Translations under genes and position numbers: made by a program
DNA from: JAWWPY01 sp964412845
GTDB taxonomy: Bacteria > Actinomycetota > Actinomycetes > Streptosporangiales > Streptosporangiaceae
Direction of reading: 5' to 3'
NCBI GenBank assembly: GCA_964412845.1
Contig: CAYPQM010000188.1
Span: forward strand, 1 to 11,864
Length of the DNA: 11,864 nucleotides
The notes under the pieces: model-generated
What the model saw: only the letters and a program-made list of their open reading frames with translations
Databases searched by the model: none
What the model was told of the DNA's origin: nothing
Shown: positions 5,629-11,864 of the stretch, piece after piece
Layout of the letters: each line of letters opens with the position of its first letter
Position numbering within the stretch: position 1 is the first letter of the stretch

Positions 5629-6695
5629 GTGGTGAACGAGTCGCCGGGGGGCGAGCGGAATGTCCCCCCGGTGTCAATCGAGATCGTCGTTCCGGCCCGC
5701 AACGAGGCCGGCCGACTGCCCGCCGGGCTGGCCGCGCTGTGCCGCAAGGCCGCGACGCTTCCGCTGCGAGCGGCGATCTTGGTCGTGGACAGCGCCAGCG
5801 TTGACCTGACCGGCGACGTGGTCCGGGGCTGGCCCCCGGGACCGGTCCCGGTCAGTTTGCTGCACTGCACCCGCGCGGGTAAGGGGCTCGCGGTACGGAC
5901 GGGCCTGCTGGCCACCCAGGCCCCGTTCGTCGGGTTCTGCGACGCTGACATGGCCACTGACCTGTCCGCCCTGGACGTCGCGGTCAGCCTGCTCGCCGCC
6001 GGGAAGCCACTGGTCATCGGGTCGCGTGCGCTTGCCGCCTCGGTCGCCGAGGACAGGCACAGTGGGATCCGCAGGCTCGGCGGCGCCGCGTTCCGCGGCC
6101 TGGCCCGCCGCATCGTCCCCGACGCCACCGATACGCAGTGCGGGTTCAAGTTCTTCTCCGGGCCGCTGGCCCGCGCTGCCGCGCTGTCGCTGCGGACACC
6201 TGGCTTCGCCTTCGATGTCGAGCTCATCGCCAGGTGTGAGCGGCTGGGCGCGACGCTGACCGAGATCCCGGTTCGCTGGCGGGATATGCCAGGCTCGACG
6301 TTCTCCGTGCCGCGGCACACGGCGGCCACGCTGCGCGACGTGGCGTCCATCTGGCTGCGGATGCGGCCCGCCCCCGCCGCGGCCGGGTCCGTGCGGGCAC
6401 CAGGTCCGATGCTGCCGNNNNNNNNNNNNNNNNNNNNNNNNNNNNNNNNNNNNNNNNNNNNNNNNNNNNNNNNNNNNNNNNNNNNNNNNNNNNNNNNNNN
6501 NNNNNNNNNNNNNNNNNGCGGCCCGCCCCCGCCGCGGCCGGGTCCGTGCGGGCACCAGGTCCGATGCTGCCGACCGGAACCCGTGGCCTGCCGGCCGGAA
6601 CCCGTGGCCTGCCGCCCGGAGTGCAGTCTCTGCCGGCCGGGGTGGAGGCGTTGCCGGCCGGGGTCACGATGCCGACCGGGGTCACGATCGCGTGA
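5629..6695 (+). CDS. GT2 polyprenyl-phosphate sugar synthase-like protein, with an assembly gap
   Basis: A GT-A-fold family 2 enzyme of the dolichyl-phosphate mannose/glucose synthase type, expected to move a sugar from a nucleotide donor to polyprenyl phosphate on the cytoplasmic face and so make donor for GT-C enzymes. Visible motifs: VPARNEAGRLP (21-31), VVDSAS with D54, GKGLAVRTG (84-92), the metal-binding DAD (105-107), DTQCGFKFF (168-176) and FDVELIARCERLG (195-207). No transmembrane domain follows. Instead there is a Pro/Ala-rich linker and an LPxG repeat tail. As given, the frame shifts across the 100 N block at 6418-6517; the genuine frame resumes at 6519 and stops at TGA 6693-6695. 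Removing the N block and one 55-bp duplicate gives 303 residues in frame. GTG 5632 or 5671 are alternative starts. The end overlaps the next gene by GTGA. The sugar specificity is unknown. Confidence 0.82.
6363..6572 (+). repeat. 55-bp perfect direct repeat flanking a gap
   Basis: The 55 bases at 6363-6417 are identical to those at 6518-6572, and they are exactly the sequences abutting the N block on both sides. The simplest reading is two contig ends overlapping by 55 bp that were not merged. A genuine 55-bp repeat is possible but would shift the frame, since 55 is not a multiple of three. Confidence 0.92.
6418..6517. other. Assembly gap, 100 N placeholder
   Basis: Exactly 100 unknown bases between two copies of the same 55-bp sequence, inside the C-terminal part of the GT2 gene. 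The real gap may not exist. Confidence 0.97.
6567..6692 (+). repeat. 21-bp/18-bp tandem repeats encoding an LPxG tail
   Basis: Four 21-bp units starting CTGCCG at 6567, 6588, 6609 and 6630 encode heptads of the form LPxGxxx. Two 18-bp units follow at 6651 and 6669 (LPAGVT, MPTGVT). Units share the core CCGGCCGG or CCGACCGG. The repeats form the last 42 residues of the GT2 protein and end two residues later at the stop. Confidence 0.85.
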
Positions 6696-8038
6696 CCGGA
6701 CCTGGCGACTGCCCATCCGACCTGAGCGGCGCGCGGATCGCCATCGCCAACTGGCGGGATCCCTGGCATCCAGAGGCCGGCGGTGCGGAGCGGTACGCGT
6801 GGCAGATGGCCCGCGGCCTGGTCAGCAGCGGGGCAACGGTCCGCTTCCTGACCGCGCGGGCGCCGGGACAGGCCCGCCGCGACTGCCGTGATGGCATCGA
6901 GATCATCAGGCTGGGCGGCCGCTTCACCGTGTACCCGCTGATCCTGGGCTGGCTGCTGGCCCACCGCCGGTCGTTCGACGCCGTGCTCGACTGCCAGAAC
7001 GGGATCCCGTTCTTCACGCCGTCCGTGCTGCCTCGGCAGGTGCCGGTGCTTTGCGTGATGCATCATGTGCATTCTTTGCAGTTTTCGGTGCATTTTCCGT
7101 GCTGGATGGCGCGCGTGGGCCGGCTGCTGGAAGGGCCCGCCGCGAGGTGGGTGTACCGGCGGCACGCCTGCGTGGCGGTCTCACCGTCCACTGTCGCCGC
7201 GATGCGTGACCGGCTCCGCTGGACCGGCGACATCTTCCTGATACCTAACGGCACCGCGGTGCCGGTCCCGGCACCGGAGCCGGCGCCGCAGGCAGGACCT
7301 CCGCCCAGTTCCCTGGTGTGGGTGGGACGCCTCGTCGCGCACAAGCGGGCCGAGCGGATCCTGCCTGTCGCGGAGCGGCTGGCCGGCCGCGGGATCACCA
7401 TCGATGTGGTGGGCCGCGGCCCGTCGGAGCAGTCGCTGGCCAGCCGGGTCGCGGCGGCCGGCCTGGCGGGCCCGGTCCAGCTCCGCGGTTTCCTCCCGGA
7501 GCCGGAGAAGCAGGCGGTCGTGGCCGGATCGCTGCTGCACCTGAACACCTCGCAGGGCGAGGGCTGGGGACTGTGCGTGCTCGAAGCCGCCGCCCTCGGC
7601 GTGCCGACCGTCGCCTACGACGTGGACGGGCTGCGCGATGCGGTGCGCGACGGGCGCACCGGCTGGCTGGTCCGGGACGGGGAACGCATCGAGGATGTAA
7701 CCGAACGCGCCGTCAAGGAGCTTGCCGATCCGGCCCGGCGCGGGGCCGTCGCCGCCGCGTGCCAGGCGTGGGCAGCGCAGCTGGGCTGGGACCGGAGCAC
7801 GGCGCGGATGACCGCGATGATCGGGGCCTGCCTCCGCGGCGGCACGTCCCGGGGCAGCCGCCCTGGGGCCTGGATCGCGTCCTACCGCGACGGGCACCGC
7901 CCCCGCGAGGTGCTGGCGGAGGGGCCGGTGCTCGACCTTCTCCTCCGGGACCACCCCGGCGACGTGACGCTCCGGCCGGCCACGCCGCTGGAGCGCCTGC
8001 TCGGACGGGCGACCGGGGAGGCGGGCGACCCGCCGTGA
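6692..8038 (+). CDS. GT4-family glycosyltransferase
   Basis: A 448-residue GT-B-fold, family 4 retaining glycosyltransferase, soluble or peripheral on the cytoplasmic face, using a nucleotide sugar (specificity unknown). The N-terminal half has IANWRDPWHPEAGGAERY (18-35) with the glycine-rich acceptor/donor loop, and MHHVH further on. The C-terminal half has WVGRLVAHKRAERIL with R213 and K218, expected to hold the donor diphosphate. The E-x7-E motif EGWGLCVLE has E290 and E298, followed by ALGVPTVAYDVDGLRD. After the usual end of the fold comes an unusual tail of about 65 residues rich in R, G and P. Start GTG 6692 overlaps the preceding TGA by 4 bp, and its own TGA overlaps the aftD-like start likewise, indicating coupling. 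A run of AT-rich codons at about 7045-7100 differs from the rest. Likely adds a sugar to an envelope glycan precursor (inference). Confidence 0.88.
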   Translation: MTGPGDCPSDLSGARIAIANWRDPWHPEAGGAERYAWQMARGLVSSGATVRFLTARAPGQARRDCRDGIEIIRLGGRFTVYPLILGWLLAHRRSFDAVLDCQNGIPFFTPSVLPRQVPVLCVMHHVHSLQFSVHFPCWMARVGRLLEGPAARWVYRRHACVAVSPSTVAAMRDRLRWTGDIFLIPNGTAVPVPAPEPAPQAGPPPSSLVWVGRLVAHKRAERILPVAERLAGRGITIDVVGRGPSEQSLASRVAAAGLAGPVQLRGFLPEPEKQAVVAGSLLHLNTSQGEGWGLCVLEAAALGVPTVAYDVDGLRDAVRDGRTGWLVRDGERIEDVTERAVKELADPARRGAVAAACQAWAAQLGWDRSTARMTAMIGACLRGGTSRGSRPGAWIASYRDGHRPREVLAEGPVLDLLLRDHPGDVTLRPATPLERLLGRATGEAGDPP

Positions 8039-11000
8039 TCGATGCGCCCGAGCGGCGCCCGAGCGGTGTCCAGCCGCCGCCCAGCGGACGTGGGCCGGAC
8101 CACCGGATCCGCCGGGCCGGCCGCCTGCTGGGCTGCTGCCTGCTGCTCGTCGCGCTCCCGTTCGTGACCGTCCCGGGCAACGTGATCGCTGACACCAAGC
8201 TCGACCTGGCGGTGGACCCCGCACGTTTCCTGGCCCGCGCGCTGACCCTGTGGGATCCGCAGCAGTTCGGCCAGTTGCAGGACCAGGTGGTCGGCTACCT
8301 CTTCCCGATGGGGCCGTTCTTCGCCCTCGGCAAGCTCGTCGCGCTGGATGCGTGGGTCATCCAGCGGCTCTGGATCAGCACCATCCTGGTCGCGGCCTTC
8401 CTCGGCACGGTGCGGCTGGCTGGCCGGCTGGGCATCGGCACGCCGTGGACCCGGCTCGTCGCGGGCCTGGCCTACGCCTTGTCACCGGCCGCGCTCACTC
8501 TGCTCGGCGCGCTGTCCTCGGAGTTCCTGCCGGCGGCGATGCTGCCCTGGATCCTGCTCCCCCTGGTTGGTGCGGCGAACGGCGGCAGGCGGGGGCGGGC
8601 TGCCGCACGGTCGGCCGCGGCGGTTGCCCTGTGCGGCGGCGTCAACGCCGCCGCGACCATCGCGGTGCTGGTTCCCGCGGTCCTGTACCTGCTCACCCTG
8701 GCCCGGCCGGCACCGCGGTGGCGGATCCTCGCCTGGTGGTGCCCGGCCGTCGTGCTCGCCACCTGGTGGTGGTCGGTCCCGCTCGTCCTGCTGTCGAAGT
8801 ACGGCGTGTCGATCGTCCCGTACACCGAGAGTGCCGCGGTCACGACGTCGGTAACCAGCCTGTCGGACACGTTGCGGGGCACTGAGGACTGGGTCGGTTA
8901 CCTGGTGGTGAACGGGCAGCCGTGGTGGCGGCTCGGGTACCAGATCGCCACCGGGGTGGTGCCGACACTGCTGACCGGGCTGATCGCTGGCCTGGGGCTG
9001 GCTGGGCTCATCCGCCGGGGGCTGCCCGGGCGGCGGTTCCTGCTCTGCGCCGCGCTCGCGGGCGTGGCCATCATCACCGCGGGGCACCTGAGCAGCCTGG
9101 GCAACCCGCTGGCGAGCCCGGTCGATCACCTGATCAATGGCCCGGCGGCGGCGTTCCGCAACGTGCGCAAGTTCGATCCGATGATCCGCCTGCCGGTTGT
9201 CCTCGGGCTGGCCCACCTGCTGGCGTCGGTGCGGCTGCCCCGGCTGCGGGCCGCCGTGGCCGCGGCCGCTGCGCTCGCCATCGGCGGCCTGGCGCTGCCC
9301 GCCTACCTCACCGGGCTGGCCAGCTCAGGTTCGTTCAGCCAGATCCCGCCCTACTGGGTGAACGCGGCGAACTGGCTGAACGCCCGCGCCGGCCGCCAGG
9401 CCGTGCTCGTCGTGCCCGGCGCCGCATTCGGCCAGTACCTGTGGGGCAGCCCGCTCGATGATGCCCTGCAGCCGCTGGCCACCGTCGACTGGGCGGAGCG
9501 GAACCTGTCCACCATCGGGTCACCAGGCAACGAACGGCTGCTCGACGCGATCGACCAGCGACTGGCCGCAGGCGACGGGTCAGCCGGCCTGACCCAGGTC
9601 CTCGCGCGGATGGGCGTGAAGTACGTGGTGGTCCGCAACGACCTGAACCGCTCCGACGTGGAGGGGGCCTGGCCGGCCCGGATCAACCAGGCGCTGGGCG
9701 CCTCGCCGGGCATCTCCAAGGTGGCCCAGTTCGGCTTCCTGGACGGCAGTTTCTCGCCGGGCGACGCGGTGAGCAACTTCGACCCGCCCTACCCCCCGGT
9801 GGAGATCTACCAGGTGGCCGGGGCCGCGCCGGTGGCCACGGTGCAGCCGGCCGCTGGCACGCTGCGGGTCTACGGCGGTCCCGAGGCTGAGCTCACCCTC
9901 GCCGACGAGGGACTGCTCGGCCGCCGGCCTGTGCTGCTCAACTCCGATTCCCCCGGCCTGCCCGCCGCCGCTTCGATGGTGACGGACTCCCTGCGGCGCC
10001 GGGTCCGTAACTTCGGCGAACTGCGGACGTCCTACTCGCCGACGCTGACCGCGGCCCAGCCGTCCCAGACGTTCGAGGCGGTCGGGGACTACACCGAGCC
10101 GGGCTGGACCAGGTACCTGAGCGTGGCGCGGTACCAGGGCATCAGGGACGTGACCGCGTCCTCGTCCGCCTCCGACATCGGGGCTCTGCCCGCCCAGTGG
10201 GCGAGCGGCCTGCTGCCGTCAGCCGCGGTCGACGGGGACGGGCGGACCATGTGGGAGTCAGGTAGCTGGACCGGGCCGGTCGGCCAGTGGATCCAGATCG
10301 ACTTCGATTCCCGGGTCGATCCCGGGGTGATCCAGGTGGCCTTCGCGAACATCGCCACCCTCGGGCCCGCGGTCACGAAGGTCGAAGTGGCGACCAGCGC
10401 GGGCCAGATCACTGACCGGGTGCGGGTCACCGGGAAGCCGCAGCCGCTGCGGGTGCCGTCCGGCCGGTCAGGCTGGCTGCGGATCACCATCACCGGCCTC
10501 GCCGCGCGGCCGGATCCGCCGCTTGGCGCCCAGGCCGGCATCTCGGAGATCGCGGTGCCGGGAGTCGCGGCCAGCCGGACGATCGTCGCACCGGATGTGC
10601 CGGCCGCGGGCCCGGCGGCGGTGGTGCTGGCCAAGGCTCAGCCGCAGCCATCGGGGTGCATGCTCACCTCACTGCGCTGGGTGTGCTCCCCGCTGCTGGT
10701 CACGCCGACCGAGGAACAGTTCGGCTTTGACCAGGGGTTCACCGCAGCGGCCGCTGGCCAGGCCCAGTTGCGCGGGTCAGCGGTGCTGACCGCGGCCTCG
10801 CTGGCCCAGCATTATGCGCGGCTGCGCGGCGGCCTGGCGCAGGTGACGGCGTCCTCGACGTACACCGGCGATCCAGCGGACCTGGCCAGATCCGCGTTCG
10901 ACGGTGACCCGGCGACCACCTGGATCGCCAGCCCGGCCGACGCGCACCCGGCGCTCACCATCCGGTGGGGGCGGCGCAGGACCATCAGCCATCTGACGAT

Positions 11001-11864
11001 CCAGCGTCCCCCCGGCGCGGCAGGCCTGCTGCAGGTCCTGGTCCAGGGGGCCAACGGCCAGGTCCGCGGTGGCCTGGTCAGCCCGGCCGGAGTCCTGAAG
11101 TTCGCGCCGATGCGAACGAACCTGCTGACCCTGCGGTTCACTCCGCTGCAGGCGCCGCTGCAGATCTCTGACGTGGTCATCCCCGGGGTGCCGTCGCTGA
11201 GCACGCCGTCGCTGCCGTTCCGGCTGGCCTGCGGCCTCGGGCCGCTGATCAGGGTCAATGGGAAGATTGTGCCGACGCGGGTGTCGGGCACTTTCGCTGA
11301 GCTGTTCACCGGCCGGCCGGTGCGGTTCACCGCCTGCTCGCGGGTCAGGATCGGGGCCGGTCTCAACCGTGTGGTCGAGCCGGCCGCGGATGCGTTCGCC
11401 ATCCAGGACGTCGTGCTGGACAGCTTCGGCGGCCCGGCCAGGGCCGGGCACCCGGCCCTGGCGGTGCACCCGGCCTCGCCCGCCGTCGCGGCCCAGGTGC
11501 AGTCGTGGACGCCGTCGCGGCGGATCCTGCGGGTGACCGCCGAGACGCGGTCCTACCTGGTGGTGAACGAGAACTTCAACGCAGGGTGGCGGGCCAGCAT
11601 CGGCGGCCGGCCGCTGCGGGCGGTCCGGCTGGACGGCTGGAAGCAAGCCTGGCTGCTGCCCGCCGGCACCGCCGGGACGGTGACGCTGAGATACCGGCCC
11701 GACACCGCCTACCGTGACGCGATTGCCGGCGGGCTGGGCACCCTCCTCCTGGTCATGCTCGTCGCGGCCTGGCCCAGCCGCCGATGGCGTGGCCGCCGGC
11801 GGCCACGCCGCGCGGCCGGGCCGGGGAGCATGAGCGGGCCCGCGGCCGGGGCCGGGCGCGTGGG
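8035..11864 (+). CDS. aftD: AftD-like alpha-(1->3)-arabinofuranosyltransferase, 3'-truncated
   Basis: A very large GT-C protein, open through 1276 codons to the window edge. In mycobacteria AftD transfers arabinofuranose from decaprenyl-phosphoarabinose during arabinogalactan/lipoarabinomannan synthesis. Features in order: basic N-terminus; TM1 (about 30-47); first outer loop ADTKLDLAVDP (52-62) with D53 and D57 as candidate catalytic acids, then GYLFPMGPFFALG; repeated helices; AAFRNVRKFDPMIRLP (about 372-387); an outer domain with PPYWVNAANWLNA and MGVKYVVVRND; two carbohydrate-binding, discoidin-like modules (about 703-822, VTASSSASD...VDGDGRTMWES, and about 936-1010, VTASSTYTGD...FDGDPATTW); a beta-rich part ending NENFNAGWRASIGG; and one C-terminal helix (about 1229-1246) with a basic tail. 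Mycobacterial AftD has about 1400 residues, so roughly 100 may be missing. Start GTG 8035 overlaps the upstream TGA; GGGGAGG lies 13 bp before it. The substrate could differ outside mycolata. Confidence 0.87.
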   Translation, partial: MIDAPERRPSGVQPPPSGRGPDHRIRRAGRLLGCCLLLVALPFVTVPGNVIADTKLDLAVDPARFLARALTLWDPQQFGQLQDQVVGYLFPMGPFFALGKLVALDAWVIQRLWISTILVAAFLGTVRLAGRLGIGTPWTRLVAGLAYALSPAALTLLGALSSEFLPAAMLPWILLPLVGAANGGRRGRAAARSAAAVALCGGVNAAATIAVLVPAVLYLLTLARPAPRWRILAWWCPAVVLATWWWSVPLVLLSKYGVSIVPYTESAAVTTSVTSLSDTLRGTEDWVGYLVVNGQPWWRLGYQIATGVVPTLLTGLIAGLGLAGLIRRGLPGRRFLLCAALAGVAIITAGHLSSLGNPLASPVDHLINGPAAAFRNVRKFDPMIRLPVVLGLAHLLASVRLPRLRAAVAAAAALAIGGLALPAYLTGLASSGSFSQIPPYWVNAANWLNARAGRQAVLVVPGAAFGQYLWGSPLDDALQPLATVDWAERNLSTIGSPGNERLLDAIDQRLAAGDGSAGLTQVLARMGVKYVVVRNDLNRSDVEGAWPARINQALGASPGISKVAQFGFLDGSFSPGDAVSNFDPPYPPVEIYQVAGAAPVATVQPAAGTLRVYGGPEAELTLADEGLLGRRPVLLNSDSPGLPAAASMVTDSLRRRVRNFGELRTSYSPTLTAAQPSQTFEAVGDYTEPGWTRYLSVARYQGIRDVTASSSASDIGALPAQWASGLLPSAAVDGDGRTMWESGSWTGPVGQWIQIDFDSRVDPGVIQVAFANIATLGPAVTKVEVATSAGQITDRVRVTGKPQPLRVPSGRSGWLRITITGLAARPDPPLGAQAGISEIAVPGVAASRTIVAPDVPAAGPAAVVLAKAQPQPSGCMLTSLRWVCSPLLVTPTEEQFGFDQGFTAAAAGQAQLRGSAVLTAASLAQHYARLRGGLAQVTASSTYTGDPADLARSAFDGDPATTWIASPADAHPALTIRWGRRRTISHLTIQRPPGAAGLLQVLVQGANGQVRGGLVSPAGVLKFAPMRTNLLTLRFTPLQAPLQISDVVIPGVPSLSTPSLPFRLACGLGPLIRVNGKIVPTRVSGTFAELFTGRPVRFTACSRVRIGAGLNRVVEPAADAFAIQDVVLDSFGGPARAGHPALAVHPASPAVAAQVQSWTPSRRILRVTAETRSYLVVNENFNAGWRASIGGRPLRAVRLDGWKQAWLLPAGTAGTVTLRYRPDTAYRDAIAGGLGTLLLVMLVAAWPSRRWRGRRRPRRAAGPGSMSGPAAGAGRV

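Noticed and set aside
6363..6572. 55-bp direct repeats as target-site duplication of a mobile element hidden in the gap
   Set aside because: Too long for a target duplication, the flanking units are exactly adjacent to the N block, and another gap locus shows the same 55-bp length; assembly overlap explains both.
5391..6716. Long open frame on the minus strand opposite the GT2 gene
   Set aside because: It overlaps clear GT2 coding sequence and the N block, its translation is low-complexity Arg/Ser/Ala, and long antisense frames are expected in DNA this GC-rich.
7181..8224. 347-residue minus-strand open frame opposite the GT4 gene
   Set aside because: The plus strand encodes recognisable GT4 motifs throughout; the antisense product is Arg/Pro/Gly-rich with no domain.
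8250..9461. Shorter plus-strand open frames (8250-8885, 8348-8854, 8922-9461)
   Set aside because: They are out of frame with the AftD-like reading frame, which is continuous from 8035 to the window end and carries all the family motifs.
10777..11646. 289-residue minus-strand open frame opposite the AftD C-terminal region
   Set aside because: The plus strand holds AftD carbohydrate-binding modules here; the antisense product resembles no family and is compositionally biased.

Overview
The window comes from a very GC-rich genome with GTG starts, dense head-to-tail genes and an F420-type oxidoreductase. Together with an AftD-type arabinofuranosyltransferase and a DUF2613 small protein, this points to an actinomycete (Actinobacteria). 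The exact order cannot be read from the sequence; a non-mycobacterial, Streptosporangiales- or Frankia-like genome would fit, but that is a guess. All genes lie on the + strand, and I see no RNA genes, CRISPR arrays, insertion sequences or attachment sites.

Layout. (1) 2-727: 3' part of a luciferase-like (LLM) F420-dependent oxidoreductase, followed by a possible hairpin terminator. (2) 801-3014 and 3018-5294: two polytopic membrane proteins of GT-C glycosyltransferase appearance, 3 bp apart, both carrying repetitive low-complexity linkers. (3) 5295-5478: the only substantial non-coding stretch. It is AT-richer and holds candidate operator boxes, a stem-loop and a strong Shine-Dalgarno. (4) 5479-5616: a 45-residue DUF2613-like one-helix protein. 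(5) 5629-6695: a GT2 polyprenyl-phosphate sugar synthase-like protein. (6) 6692-8038: a GT4 glycosyltransferase. (7) 8035 to the end of the window: the first 1276 codons of an AftD-like arabinofuranosyltransferase. Genes 5, 6 and 7 are joined by 4-bp GTGA overlaps, so they look translationally coupled.

How they may work together (inference). The GT2 enzyme would charge a polyprenyl phosphate with a sugar on the cytoplasmic face. The GT4 enzyme would act on a nucleotide-sugar donor in the cytoplasm. The three GT-C proteins, including AftD, would use lipid-linked sugars on the outer face to build a cell-envelope glycan such as an arabinan or lipoglycan. The DUF2613 protein is a known genomic neighbour of aftD in mycobacteria and could be an accessory subunit.

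Assembly caution. Three blocks of exactly 100 N (4419-4518, 4566-4665, 6418-6517) interrupt two genes inside tandem repeats. The sequences around them reveal a 55-bp identical overlap at each locus. Removing the N blocks and one 55-bp copy restores a continuous frame in both genes. As deposited, the GT2 gene reads through its true stop at 6693-6695, which is an artefact.
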